A stretch of 64,000 bases of DNA from CAYPGJ01 sp050174775 (GTDB lineage Bacteria; Planctomycetota; Phycisphaerae; Phycisphaerales; UBA1924): assembly GCA_050174775.1 (NCBI GenBank), contig JBFXJP010000001.1, forward strand, positions 558,001-622,000. The letters are read 5' to 3'. How positions within the stretch are numbered: the first letter of the stretch is position 1; each line of letters begins with the position of its first letter. A program made the translations under genes and the position numbers. Shown piece by piece: positions 1 through 8,368 of this stretch. The notes below the pieces were generated by a model that was not told where the DNA came from, ran no database searches, and saw nothing but the letters and a program-made list of their open reading frames with translations.

Positions 1-1936
1 CGGCGGCCTGCTCTGCGCGGAGCTGCGCGGAGGAGGCGAGGTTGTCGAGGTTGGAGGCGTGTCGGGTGGTTTCTTCGGTGGCGGATTCGAGGATGGAGGT
101 GAGTCGCGCGTGGAAGTCGCGTTCGACGGCTTCGAGGCGGGAGGCTGCTTCGGTGTGGAGGGTGTTGGCGGCCTGGGTGATGGTGGTGGTGGCGGAGGCG
201 ATGGCCTTGTCGATGGAGGAGGTGAGGCGGGTTTGCGCGTCTTCGGTGAGACGGTCGGCGAGGAGGCCTGCGCGGCGCTCGGCTGCGGAGGCGATCTCAT
301 CGAGGCGGGAGGCCGCGCGGGAGACGGTTTCGTCGGCGGAGGAGTGGAGTGCTTCCTCGCGCGCGGAGATGGAGTCGAGGGCGGTCTGGGTGGAGGTGGT
401 GATGGCGTCCTCGCGCTCGGTGAGGGCGTTGAGGGCGGCGTCGACGGCGTTGAGACGGAGGGTGAGGGCGTTGTCGGCGTCGTGGATGCGTTGCTCGCCG
501 GCTTTGGCGTGGCGGTCGACGTCGTGGGAGAGGGAGTCGAGACGGTTGTTGATGGCGTCGTGCGCGGCGCGTGCGCGGCGCTCGGCGTTTGCGGCGAGGG
601 TTTCGAACTCTTCGCCGGCGGTGCGGAGGCGCGCGTCGAGGGATTCCTGCGCGGTGCGGACGCGGGCTTCGGAGGATTCGATGAGGCCTGCGAGGCGGGC
701 TGCGGCGCGGGACTGGAGGTCGGAGAGGGCGGCTTCGAGGCGGGCGTCGATGTCCTTGTCGAGGTTGTCGAGGCGGGAGGCGATGCGTTGCTCGGCGGCG
801 GCGGCGCGGGAGGCGGCGTCGACGGCGAGGGTGGCGCGCTCTTCGAGTGCGGAGAGGCCGCGTTGAGAGGCGTCTTCGATGCGGGAGAGGGAGGCGGCCT
901 CGGTGTCGGCGAGGCGGGATTCGGCGGTGTCGAGGGATTTGTTGAGTGCGGCGGCGGCGGCGTGGGCGCGTTCGGCGAGTGTTTCGGCGGCGGCGTCGCG
1001 GGAGGCGGTGACGGCGCGGATGGCTTTTTCGGAGTCGGTGGTGAGGGAGGAGAGGGATTGCTCGATGGCGGCGCGGGTGTCGGCCGCGAGGAGTTCGATG
1101 GAGGCGCGGGCGTCGCGGGAGTGGGCTACGGCGTCGGCGTGCGCGCGGCGGACGTCGTCGGCGAGTTTGTCGGAGGCGGCGAGGCGGTCGTTGAGGGAGG
1201 CGAGGCGTTTGTCGGCGGTTTCGGCGAGGCGGGCGCCGGCTGAGGACTCGAGGGAGTCGATTCGGATGCGGGCTTCGGCGACGACGGCGTCGATGTGCTC
1301 GCGGAGGGAGGTTTGGGCGCCGTCGAGGGAGGCGAATGAGCCTTGGCGGAGCTGTTCGAGACGGGCGTTGGTGTCGTGGGCGAGGATGCGGAGTCGTTCG
1401 TCGGTGTCGGAGGCTGCGCGGGTGAGTCGTTCGTCGAGTGCGGCGCGGAGTGCGTCGAGGGCCTTGACGGTTTCGGCGCGCTTTGCGTCGGAGAGGTCTG
1501 ACGCTTCGCGCGTGAGGGCGTCGAGGCGCGCGTGGAGGTTGCGCTGGGTCTGGTCGAGGCGGTCGGTGAAGGTGCGGGAGGCTTCTTCGAGGAGGGACTT
1601 GGCTTTGTGGTCGTCGGTGAGACGGGAGAGGAGGGTGTGGGCGCCGTCGAGTCGCTCTTCGAGGCGGGCGATGAGGTGGGCGAGTTCGTCGAGGCGTCGG
1701 CATTGCTCGCCCTGGTTGCCCCATTGGGAGGCGAGTTCGGAGGAGACTTTGGTGGCGCGGTCGGCGGCCTGGCGTGCTTCGGAGGCGACGGCCGAGGACT
1801 CGGAGATGACGGCGCGGAGACGGTTGGCGTAGTCGTGGTGGGCGTCGTGGTTGACGCCGCGCGGTGAGCGGACGACCTCTTCGAGGACGGAGGAGGTGTG
1901 GGTGGTGGAGGGGGGAGTGGGGGTGGCGGTCTTCAC
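1..1936 (-). CDS. Ala-rich coiled-coil protein (C-terminus beyond the left edge)
   Basis: An open frame of about 645 codons runs off the left edge, so the C-terminus is missing. I chose the GTG at 1936 because a GGAG lies about 6 nt upstream and C-ending codons begin there. After a Thr/Pro/Ser-rich start and a short segment with VLEEVV, the protein is almost uninterrupted Ala/Arg/Glu/Asp/Leu/Ser in heptad-like spacing, with recurrent ARL, AxxR and SxLD units. This is expected for a very long coiled coil or an apolipoprotein-like helical repeat. No membrane segment or enzymatic motif is visible in the part present. It is divergent from the pseudouridine synthase at 2058. A structural, polarity or cell-envelope role is possible, but no function can be assigned. 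Confidence 0.75.
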   Translation of the reverse strand, partial: MKTATPTPPSTTHTSSVLEEVVRSPRGVNHDAHHDYANRLRAVISESSAVASEARQAADRATKVSSELASQWGNQGEQCRRLDELAHLIARLEERLDGAHTLLSRLTDDHKAKSLLEEASRTFTDRLDQTQRNLHARLDALTREASDLSDAKRAETVKALDALRAALDERLTRAASDTDERLRILAHDTNARLEQLRQGSFASLDGAQTSLREHIDAVVAEARIRIDSLESSAGARLAETADKRLASLNDRLAASDKLADDVRRAHADAVAHSRDARASIELLAADTRAAIEQSLSSLTTDSEKAIRAVTASRDAAAETLAERAHAAAAALNKSLDTAESRLADTEAASLSRIEDASQRGLSALEERATLAVDAASRAAAAEQRIASRLDNLDKDIDARLEAALSDLQSRAAARLAGLIESSEARVRTAQESLDARLRTAGEEFETLAANAERRARAAHDAINNRLDSLSHDVDRHAKAGEQRIHDADNALTLRLNAVDAALNALTEREDAITTSTQTALDSISAREEALHSSADETVSRAASRLDEIASAAERRAGLLADRLTEDAQTRLTSSIDKAIASATTTITQAANTLHTEAASRLEAVERDFHARLTSILESATEETTRHASNLDNLASSAQLRAEQAA

Positions 1937-2043
1937 GTGGGGCTCCGGGTGTGCCGGGTCGTGGGGAGGCAAGGGCGCGGAAATCGCGCGGGGTCAGAGC
2001 GAGCATCGGCGGGAGAAGCGTCGGGGCTGGAAAACGGGGCGTG

Positions 2044-2049
2044 TAGAAT
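2044..2049 (+). promoter_or_regulatory. -10-like box TAGAAT before the RluB-type gene
   Basis: TAGAAT ends 8 nt before the ATG at 2058 and no Shine-Dalgarno is seen between them. A transcript starting about 7 nt downstream would be nearly leaderless. No convincing -35 is visible. The same arrangement recurs at other genes in the window. Confidence 0.5.
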
Positions 2050-2057
2050 GCCCCGAC

Positions 2058-3137
2058 ATGACCCGAACGAATGGAGAGCGTGTGGTGCGGAGGCGGCGCG
2101 GTGGTGGTGGCGCGGAGGGGGAGGGCGCGGACGCGTTGCGAGATGCGGGGAGGCCGGGGGCGGAGCGGTTGCAGCGGGTGCTTGCGGACGCGGGGATTGC
2201 GTCGCGGCGCGCGTGTGAGGCGCTGATCGAGAAGGGGGAGGTGCGGGTGAACGGGATGGTGGTGGATCGGTTGCCGGTGTTCGTGACGCCGGAGGATCGG
2301 GTGGAGTATCGGGGTGTGGTGGTGCAGCAGCAGGAGAAGGGCGGCGGGAAGGGGAAGGGCGGGGAGCGGCTTGTGTATGTGATGGTGTACAAGCCGGGGA
2401 ACACGGTGAGCACGGTGTGGGACCCGGAGGGACGGCGGACGGTGCTGGACATCGTGAAGCATCCGTCCGGGGTGAGGCTGTTTCCGGTGGGGAGGTTGGA
2501 CTACGACTCGCGCGGGCTGTTGCTGATGACGAATGACGGGGAGCTGGCGAATCGGCTGACGCACCCGCGGTATGAGGTGCACAAGACGTACCGGGTGCTG
2601 GTGAAGGGGCGGATCGAGGATGAGCAGGTGGGGGAGCTGGAGCGCGGGATCTATCTGGCGGAGCGGCGCGAGGGTGAGACGGTGGGGGCGAAGCGGACGG
2701 GGCGCGTTGAGCTGCGCGTGGTGAAGCGCGATGCGACGCGGACGGTGATGGACATCACGCTGACGGAGGGGAGGAACCGGCAGGTGCGCCGGATGCTGGC
2801 TGGTGTGGGGCATCCGGTGAAGAAGCTGGTGCGAACGAAGATCGGTCCGCTGGAGTTGAAGGGGTTGGCGCTGGGGGAGTGGAGAGAGCTGACGCGGGAT
2901 GAGTTGAAGGCGCTGAAGGCGGCTGCGAAGGGTGGGGGAGCTGCGAAGGCGGCGCGGGCGCCGAGCGCGCGGACGAGGATCGTGGGCGCAAAGGGGGCGG
3001 GTAGGTCGAAGCGGGACGGGTCGGAGATGCTTGGGAAGCGTCGGCCTGCGGGGGAGGCGGCGAAGAAGGGGAAGGGCGGGCGTGGGGGAACGGGTCGGGG
3101 GAAGAGCGGTGGTGGACGGGGCGCGGGTGGTCGATAA
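2058..3137 (+). CDS. rluB: RsuA/RluB-family 23S rRNA pseudouridine synthase
   Basis: This 359-residue enzyme would isomerise a uridine of large-subunit rRNA to pseudouridine. An S4 RNA-binding domain (about residues 33-95: ERLQRVLADAGIASRR, then EVRVNG) precedes the synthase domain. The catalytic Asp148 lies in the motif GRLDYDSRGLLLMTNDGEL, and the family signature EGRNRQVRRM follows near residue 240. The last 70 or so residues are a Lys/Arg/Gly-rich basic tail (KKGKGG, GRGKSGGGRG) that probably adds RNA affinity. The ATG at 2058 was chosen because the S4 domain begins soon after and the upstream codons look non-coding. RsuA and RluE are alternatives within the family; the long basic tail and the full S4 domain favour RluB. 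The aminotransferase gene follows after 10 bp. Confidence 0.9.
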   Translation: MTRTNGERVVRRRRGGGGAEGEGADALRDAGRPGAERLQRVLADAGIASRRACEALIEKGEVRVNGMVVDRLPVFVTPEDRVEYRGVVVQQQEKGGGKGKGGERLVYVMVYKPGNTVSTVWDPEGRRTVLDIVKHPSGVRLFPVGRLDYDSRGLLLMTNDGELANRLTHPRYEVHKTYRVLVKGRIEDEQVGELERGIYLAERREGETVGAKRTGRVELRVVKRDATRTVMDITLTEGRNRQVRRMLAGVGHPVKKLVRTKIGPLELKGLALGEWRELTRDELKALKAAAKGGGAAKAARAPSARTRIVGAKGAGRSKRDGSEMLGKRRPAGEAAKKGKGGRGGTGRGKSGGGRGAGGR

Positions 3138-3147
3138 AGAGGGAACG

Positions 3148-4029
3148 ATGCGCGTTTACCTGAATGGTGAGATCGTGGCGGCGGAGCGGGCGATGGTCTC
3201 GGCGTTTGACCGGGGCTTTTTGTTCGGGGACGGGGTGTACGAGGGGTTGCGCGCGTGTGACGGGGTGATCGTGGGTCTGAGTGCGCACGTGGAGCGGATG
3301 CGCGCGGGGCTGGTGGAGACGCGGATCGAGGGGTTTGAGGTGGGTGCGTTGGGCGGGATGAGTGAGGAGTTGTTGCAGGCGAACGGGATGGGGGACGCGT
3401 TTGTGTACTGGCAGGTGACGCGCGGGGCGCCGAGGAGGTTTGATGACCCTGGCGCGGTTCGGACGCGCGCGCCGGTGGGGAGCGCGGGGTTCGCGCCGAC
3501 GGTGTTCGGGTTCTGCAGCGCGCTGCCCAGGCTGGAGACGTATGTGGAGCCCGGGACGCGGAGCGCGTCGGTGCGGCCGGACATGCGTTGGCTGCGCGGG
3601 CACATCAAGTCGATCTCGCTGATGGGGAGCGTGCTTGCGTCGTTGGAGGCCGGGGAGGAGGGGGCTGAGGATGCGATTCTGGTGCGCGAGGGGCACGTGA
3701 CGGAGGGGACGGCGACGAACGTGGTGATCGCCAAGGGCGGGAGGATGGCTACGCCCAGGGTGGGCGGGGGAGAGATTCTGAGCGGGGTGACGAGGCGGTT
3801 GATTCTGGAGGAGGACCCGTCGATCGAGGTGCGTGAGATCACGGAGCGCGAGCTGCGCGACGCGGACGAGGTGATGCTGGTGGGGACGTCGACGATGGTG
3901 GCGTCGGTGACGCGTCTGGACGGGGAGATGGTGGGGTCGGGGAGGGTGGGGCCCGCGTCGCGGGCGCTGCTGCAGACGCTGGTGCGGGCGATCCGGAAGG
4001 ACGTGGCGTCGGCATCGGCGAGGGTGTAG
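3148..4029 (+). CDS. PLP-dependent class IV aminotransferase (D-amino-acid or branched-chain type)
   Basis: A 293-residue fold-type IV aminotransferase. It opens with the family start VYLNGEIVAAERAMVSAFDRGFLFGDGVYEGLR. The Schiff-base Lys154 is in GHIKSISL, and the phosphate-cup segment VTEGTATNVVI lies near residue 190. The sequence around the Lys and the EDAILV..GHVTEGTATN stretch resemble D-alanine aminotransferase more than IlvE, although 4-amino-4-deoxychorismate lyase shares the fold. The exact substrate therefore cannot be fixed. A GAGGG motif precedes the ATG, and the gene follows the RluB-type gene by 10 bp, so co-transcription is likely. The cytoplasmic reaction would be amino-group exchange between an amino acid and a 2-oxo acid. 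Confidence 0.85.
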   Translation: MRVYLNGEIVAAERAMVSAFDRGFLFGDGVYEGLRACDGVIVGLSAHVERMRAGLVETRIEGFEVGALGGMSEELLQANGMGDAFVYWQVTRGAPRRFDDPGAVRTRAPVGSAGFAPTVFGFCSALPRLETYVEPGTRSASVRPDMRWLRGHIKSISLMGSVLASLEAGEEGAEDAILVREGHVTEGTATNVVIAKGGRMATPRVGGGEILSGVTRRLILEEDPSIEVREITERELRDADEVMLVGTSTMVASVTRLDGEMVGSGRVGPASRALLQTLVRAIRKDVASASARV

Positions 4030-4037
4030 TGGGGGGG

Positions 4038-4043
4038 TAGACT
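4038..4043 (+). promoter_or_regulatory. -10-like box TAGACT before the CoaX-like gene
   Basis: TAGACT ends 6 nt before the ATG at 4050, with no Shine-Dalgarno between. It would give a leaderless transcript for the CoaX-like gene and the genes coupled behind it. Confidence 0.4.
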
Positions 4044-4049
4044 TCCGGG

Positions 4050-4865
4050 ATGCAAGATGGCTACGACGCTGTTGTGTTGGCTGTGAGCGTTGGGAACACG
4101 CGCACGACGTTCGGGGTGTACAAGGACAGTGAGCGCACGGCGTTCGGGGCCGTGGCGAACTCGTCGTTCGACGAGCTGGCGCGCGCGCTGGTGGAGCGGA
4201 TGAAGGAGATCGAGGGTGAGGGGGGCGTGGTGGTGGTGGCTTCGACGAATGATGGGGTGGCGGAGCGTGTGGAGCGGGCGTTGCACGGGGCGGGGACGGT
4301 GGGGACTTCGCGCGTGGTGCGGATCGGGCGTGACATCGGTGCGCCTTTGAAGCACACGCTGGATGATGAGGGGGAGAAGACGGTGGGGCAGGACCGGCTG
4401 CTGAACGCCGTGGCCGGGTTTGAGCTGGCGAAGCAGGCGTGCGTGGTGATCAGCGCGGGGACGGCGCTCACGGTGGACTTCGTGGACGGAGAGGGTGTGT
4501 TTCACGGGGGGGCGATTGCGCCGGGTGTGCGGATGATGCTGCGCGCGATGCACGATCAGACGAGCGCGTTGCCCGAGGTGGAGTGGAACGGAGGGGAGGT
4601 GGAGGAGGACCCTGAGGCGCCGTACGGGCGGAACACGGCCAGCGCGATGCGGATGGGGGCGGTGCATTCGGTGAAGGGGGCGGTGCGGTCGTTGACGGAG
4701 CGGTATGCCGAGGCGTACGGGGCGTATCCGCGTGTGATCGCCACGGGTGGTGATGCGCAGGGGTTGTTCGGGGAGGATGATCTGGTGGAGGCGATCGTTC
4801 CGGACCTGACGCTTCGCGGGATCGTTCGTGCGTGGCGCGCGGCGAGCGTGGAGGAGGAGGCGTGA
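4050..4865 (+). CDS. coaX: Type III pantothenate kinase-like protein with altered acidic residues
   Basis: A 271-residue ASKHA-fold protein matching CoaX (pantothenate to 4'-phosphopantothenate, first step of CoA synthesis) along its length. Visible landmarks are VGNTRTTFGVY near the N-terminus, GQDRLLNAVAGFE, SAGTALTVDFV, HGGAIAPGVRMMLRAMHDQTSALPEVE, and a C-terminal VIATGGDAQGL. Two positions are unusual. The Asp expected before VGNT is Ser13 (AVSVGNT), and the Asp expected before the AGTA motif is Ser135 (VISAGTA). In characterised type III enzymes these acidic residues bind metal or act as the base, so activity is uncertain. The gene may be a divergent paralogue. Its stop overlaps the next ATG (TGATG), which indicates translational coupling. 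Confidence 0.8.
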   Translation: MQDGYDAVVLAVSVGNTRTTFGVYKDSERTAFGAVANSSFDELARALVERMKEIEGEGGVVVVASTNDGVAERVERALHGAGTVGTSRVVRIGRDIGAPLKHTLDDEGEKTVGQDRLLNAVAGFELAKQACVVISAGTALTVDFVDGEGVFHGGAIAPGVRMMLRAMHDQTSALPEVEWNGGEVEEDPEAPYGRNTASAMRMGAVHSVKGAVRSLTERYAEAYGAYPRVIATGGDAQGLFGEDDLVEAIVPDLTLRGIVRAWRAASVEEEA

Positions 4866-5404
4866 TGTTCGAGAAGGAGCCCGTGGGCGCGCCGGGCACG
4901 GCGGGCTCTGCGCTCCGGCAGGCGCAGCTGATTCATGCGGCGCTGATGGGGGGCGTGGTGATCTTCGCGGCCATCGTGGCGTCGGGGGTGGTCGGTGGGA
5001 GTGGGGGAACGTCTGCGCCTGCGCAGGGGTCGGGGGGCGCGGGGCGGTCGGTGGGCACGGTTCTCGGGATTCTGTGCGTGCTGCTCCCGGTCGTGCTGAT
5101 TCCGATGGCGCTCATGGCGCGGAAGAAGCTGATGCGCGCGGCTGAGGAGATGGAGGATCCGGACCCGGTGCGCTTTCAGGCCGTGGTGATTTCGGCTGCG
5201 GTGGTGGAGAGCATGGGGTTGTTCGGCTGTGTCGTGTGGCTGATCACGGGGAAGCCGCTGCCTGGCGCGATCCTGGTGGGGTTCACGGTGATCGGGATGG
5301 CCGCGTTGTTTCCGAAGCGGCGTGAGTTTGAGAATCCGGAGGATCGTGGTGGCGGGGAGGGTGATGCGGGGAGGAGTTTCGAGCGGCCCGAGACGTGGTC
5401 GTGA
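4865..5404 (+). CDS. Four-helix membrane protein of unknown function
   Basis: A 179-residue protein with four hydrophobic segments, near residues 18-42, 58-82, 100-125 and 129-147. A Gly/Ser/Ala-rich loop separates the first two, and a basic/acidic stretch (ARKKLMRAAEEMEDPDP) separates the second and third. The C-terminus is polar. No family motif was recognised. Its ATG overlaps the CoaX-like stop by one base, and its TGA overlaps the GTG of the GTPase gene (GTGA). The three genes therefore look like one coupled translation unit. Confidence 0.75.
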   Translation: MFEKEPVGAPGTAGSALRQAQLIHAALMGGVVIFAAIVASGVVGGSGGTSAPAQGSGGAGRSVGTVLGILCVLLPVVLIPMALMARKKLMRAAEEMEDPDPVRFQAVVISAAVVESMGLFGCVVWLITGKPLPGAILVGFTVIGMAALFPKRREFENPEDRGGGEGDAGRSFERPETWS

Positions 5405-6402
5405 GCGTGCGCGCGGTGTTGTGCGCGGGTGGGGGTGGGGGGATGTCGGGGGCGATCTCGGTGGTGCAGGTGGTCGGCGTCGATGCGCCGGGGCTTGACG
5501 CGGCGCTGGCGCGCGCGGGGTGCGGGGGAGTGTCTGAGGGGGAGGCGCGGTTGCGTCGGCTTGGGGGGGCGCATGAGGTGATGGTGGCGCGGGTATCGGG
5601 GACGTGCGCGCTGCTGAGCGCGCATGACGGGGAGGCTTCGGTGCGGGGCGTGCTTGGGGCGTTGCGGGGCTCGGGCATGGACGTGACGGGGGAGGGTGAG
5701 GTGCTGTTTCCGGAGTGCGCGGACTGGGTGGAGGAACGCGCGATGGCGGCGCTTGCGCGTACGTCGAGTCCACGGGCGGTTCCGCTGTTGCTTGCGCAGC
5801 GGGAGAGGTGGAGCGCGTGGGATGGTGAGGGGGGGGAGGAGATTCTTGAGCGGTCTGCGCGGTTGGATGTGCTGTTGCGCGGGGGGGTGGTGGCCGCGGT
5901 GGGTCTTACGAATGTGGGGAAGAGCACGCTGTTGAATGCGCTTGCGGGGCGGTCGGTGTCGATTGTTGCGGACGAGGCGGGCGTGACGCGGGATCACGTG
6001 GGCGCGACGTTGGTGTTGGATGGGGTGATGGCGCGGTGGGTGGACACGGCGGGCGTGATGGTGGGGAGGAGCGCGATTGATGAGGCCGCGTGGGAGCGTG
6101 CGCGGGAGGTGATTGGGAGCGCGGACGTGGTGGTGGTGTGTGGGGATCGTGCGTCGGGGTTCGTGGGGCTCGGGGAGTTGCCTGCGTTGCGCGGGCGGGT
6201 GGTGCGTGTGGGGACGAGGGGTGATCTCGGGGAGGTGGAGGGGGCGGACGTGATGACGAGCGCGGCGCGCGGTGAGGGGCTGGAGGAGCTGGCGGTGGCG
6301 GTGCGTCGCGCGATGGTGTCGGATTCGGACCTTGCGTGGGGAGGGGCGTGGGCGTTTGACGAGGGGATGCGGGAGAGGGTCCGAGAAAGCGTGCGTGCGT
6401 AG
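5401..6402 (+). CDS. MnmE (TrmE)-like GTPase, short and lacking the C-terminal Cys motif
   Basis: A 333-residue protein laid out like MnmE, which with MnmG modifies C5 of tRNA wobble uridine. The N-terminal segment GAISVVQVVG resembles the tetrahydrofolate-binding domain start of MnmE. The G domain carries the P-loop GLTNVGKST (Lys174), a G2-like AGVTRD, DTAG, and SAARGEGLEEL as G5. Three departures stand out. The normal NKxD is TRGD (272-275). The protein is about 100 residues shorter than typical MnmE. It ends without the terminal FCIGK-type Cys motif needed for catalysis. The GTG at 5401 was chosen because it overlaps the upstream stop and keeps the conserved N-terminus. It may be a reduced functional MnmE or a paralogue; mnmG is present at 34879. 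Confidence 0.75.
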   Translation: MSVRAVLCAGGGGGMSGAISVVQVVGVDAPGLDAALARAGCGGVSEGEARLRRLGGAHEVMVARVSGTCALLSAHDGEASVRGVLGALRGSGMDVTGEGEVLFPECADWVEERAMAALARTSSPRAVPLLLAQRERWSAWDGEGGEEILERSARLDVLLRGGVVAAVGLTNVGKSTLLNALAGRSVSIVADEAGVTRDHVGATLVLDGVMARWVDTAGVMVGRSAIDEAAWERAREVIGSADVVVVCGDRASGFVGLGELPALRGRVVRVGTRGDLGEVEGADVMTSAARGEGLEELAVAVRRAMVSDSDLAWGGAWAFDEGMRERVRESVRA

Positions 6403-6468
6403 GGGGTTGGCGCGAAGTGGCGGGTGCGCGGTTGCACGGCGCGCGGGCGCGGTCATGTTCTGAGCACG

Positions 6469-7014
6469 ATGCACTCGGTGGACTTCAAGTGTGAGTTGCG
6501 TGATCGCGCGCTGGCTGAGGGGCTTTTGCGCGCGGGGGGATGCACGCATCTTGCGAACGTGGTGCAGACGGACACGTATTACCGCGTGCCGGATGCGATG
6601 CTGCTGCGTCGGCAGACGAGCGGGGGGCCGCCGGAGTGGGTGTTCTTCACGCGGCCCCGGGGGGTTGCGCCTCGGTTGTCGTCGGCCACGGTGTATTCGG
6701 AGTCATCGGCGCGTGCGCGGTTCGGGTCGGGGGCGTTGCCGGTGTGGGTGATGGTGCAGAAGGATCGGTCGGTGTGGCTGAAGGGGGACGTGCGCGTGAT
6801 GCTGGATGACGTGCTGGGGCTTGGGAAGTTTGTGGAGTTTGAGGCGCGGGTGGGGCCCAGAGCGACGGTGGCGCGACGGCGGAATGACATCTGGGCTGCG
6901 CGCGCGATGCTGGCGCCGGCGCTTGGTGAGGCGATCGGGTGCGGGTATGCGGACCTGATGGCGCGAGAGCAGGCGCTGGTGGGTGGGGAGCGTGCGTTGC
7001 CGCCCGGCGCGTGA
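6469..7014 (+). CDS. CYTH-domain (triphosphate tunnel) protein
   Basis: A 181-residue cytoplasmic protein. It begins with the CYTH signature VDFKCELRD (variant of ExExK), followed by QTDTYYRVP, LLRRQT and a run of alternating charged strands (FFTRPRG, WLKGDVRVMLDDVLGLGKFVEFEARV). These are hallmarks of the eight-stranded triphosphate tunnel fold of class IV adenylate cyclases and thiamine or inorganic triphosphatases. The substrate is unknown. The ATG at 6469 was taken because it immediately precedes the first CYTH strand. The gene ends 8 bp from the convergent lipoprotein gene. Confidence 0.8.
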   Translation: MHSVDFKCELRDRALAEGLLRAGGCTHLANVVQTDTYYRVPDAMLLRRQTSGGPPEWVFFTRPRGVAPRLSSATVYSESSARARFGSGALPVWVMVQKDRSVWLKGDVRVMLDDVLGLGKFVEFEARVGPRATVARRRNDIWAARAMLAPALGEAIGCGYADLMAREQALVGGERALPPGA

Positions 7015-7022
7015 GGGTGATC

Positions 7023-8321
7023 TCAGGGAACGACTTCGACGGCGTGGGCGCCGCGACCGACGTGGAGTCGGACGCCGGTGAACTGTGCTTTGCCGGTTGA
7101 GGGGTCGAAGGACCAGACCTGGACGGCGCCTGCTTCGTAATCGGTGACGAGGAGCGCGCGGCCGGGCGCGTCGAAGGCGAGGGATTGGGGTGAGGCGCCG
7201 CATTCGTGCTCGGCGAGCGTGGTGAGTTCGTTGGTGTCGGGGTTGATGCGGACGACGGAGATGGAGCCGCCGCGTGTGTAGGAGGGGTCGTGGGGGTAGA
7301 GGAAGGAGCGGCGGACGTTGGCGGTGACGAGGTAGTTGCCGGAGGGATGGATGGCGAGGCCTTCGGGGCCGATGCCGACGGTTGCGGGGGGGAGTGCTTC
7401 GTGGACGGCGTCGGGAGAGACGTGCTCGGCGAGTCGGATGGGAGTGACGAAGCCTTGGGGGGCCGAGGAGGGGGAGCGGTTTGCGGCGTCGCCCCAGAGT
7501 GTGGAGGCGACGAAGAAGGTGGAGGAGTCGGGGCTCCACGCGCCCATGTAGGGGTAGTTGGGGAGGGTGACGGGGGCGCCCCAGCGGCCGAGGCCGACGG
7601 TCGAGCCTTCGCGGAGGACTTGATAGAAGACGACGGAGTCGGCGCCGAGGAAGGTGATGGCGAGGGTGTGACCGTCGGGTGAGAAGGCCGCGGTTGCGGT
7701 GGAGATGGAGGGGGAGGCTGGGGCGTCGGTGATGGGGAGACGGCCGACGAGGGAGACGTTGTCGGGGTCGACTCGGAGGAGGTCTGCTTCGTGGCCGGAG
7801 GGGGTCGTGCGCATGACGACGGCGAGGTCGAGGTCGGGGTGGAGCGCGATGGAGGAAGCGCCGGGGCCGAGATCGAGTTCGGCGATCGTGGTTGCGGAGT
7901 GGAGGTCGACGAGTGAGACGAGTCCGGTTTGAGGGAGGTCGGAGATGAGGGTAGCGCCGTCGGGCGCGTGGCCGCGCGTTGCGAGGACGAGGGCGCGGTT
8001 GTTGAGGTGATCGACGGCGAGGAGTCGCGGCGGGCCGAGTGAGGAGTTGGAGACCTGCTCCTGGATGATGTCTGCGTTGAGGGGAGTGGCGCCGGGGTTG
8101 GGGAGGGGGAGGCGCGCGACGGTGAGGGTGTCGGGTTGTGGGGTGTTGGTGGTGGGAGAGGGGCCCATGAGGAGGCCGTCGGCGAGGGTGGTGTTGATCA
8201 TGTCGCCGTCGGCGAGGGCGACGAGGTAGCGGCCGGAGATGGTGGGGCGCGTGCCGGAGCAGGCCGTGAGGGGGATGAGGAGAGCGGTGAGGGTGATGAA
8301 GTGGACGGGGCGTGGGCGCAT
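7023..8321 (-). CDS. Lipoprotein with YncE/lactonase-type beta-propeller
   Basis: A 432-residue exported lipoprotein. Its signal peptide (MRPRPVHFITLTALLIPLTAC) ends in a lipobox at LTAC. The mature part has repeated propeller-like units such as AIHPDLDLAVVMRTT, AFSPDGHTLAITF, AWSPDSSTFFVAS, AIHPSGNYLVTANV and AFDAPGRALLVTDY, as in YVTN/lactonase seven-blade propellers. No catalytic residues can be assigned, so binding or surface display is as likely as lactonase activity. CAGGAG lies before the ATG, and a TAGCAT box sits at 8363-8368 at the end of the upstream pseudouridine synthase gene, so this gene may have its own promoter. Confidence 0.8.
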   Translation of the reverse strand: MRPRPVHFITLTALLIPLTACSGTRPTISGRYLVALADGDMINTTLADGLLMGPSPTTNTPQPDTLTVARLPLPNPGATPLNADIIQEQVSNSSLGPPRLLAVDHLNNRALVLATRGHAPDGATLISDLPQTGLVSLVDLHSATTIAELDLGPGASSIALHPDLDLAVVMRTTPSGHEADLLRVDPDNVSLVGRLPITDAPASPSISTATAAFSPDGHTLAITFLGADSVVFYQVLREGSTVGLGRWGAPVTLPNYPYMGAWSPDSSTFFVASTLWGDAANRSPSSAPQGFVTPIRLAEHVSPDAVHEALPPATVGIGPEGLAIHPSGNYLVTANVRRSFLYPHDPSYTRGGSISVVRINPDTNELTTLAEHECGASPQSLAFDAPGRALLVTDYEAGAVQVWSFDPSTGKAQFTGVRLHVGRGAHAVEVVP

Positions 8322-8362
8322 CGTCTGCTCCTGTGTTCGTGCGGGGAGGGAGTGGAGGGGGG

Positions 8363-8368
8363 ATGCTA
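8363..8368 (-). promoter_or_regulatory. -10-like box TAGCAT upstream of the propeller lipoprotein
   Basis: TAGCAT on the minus strand overlaps the end of the RluD-type gene, about 40 nt before the lipoprotein ATG. The leader contains CAGGAG. The -35 is not clear. Confidence 0.35.

Noticed and set aside
42..1867. Long plus-strand open frames opposite the coiled-coil gene (up to about 390 codons)
   Set aside because: They are Gly/Ala/Arg-rich translations of the opposite strand in high-GC sequence. The minus-strand frame from 1936 has a ribosome site, C-ending codons and heptad structure.
297..2813. Minus-strand open frame of 838 codons across the RluB-type gene
   Set aside because: His/Arg/Pro-rich with no family motif and antisense to an obvious RluB. 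It also overlaps the coiled-coil gene in another frame.
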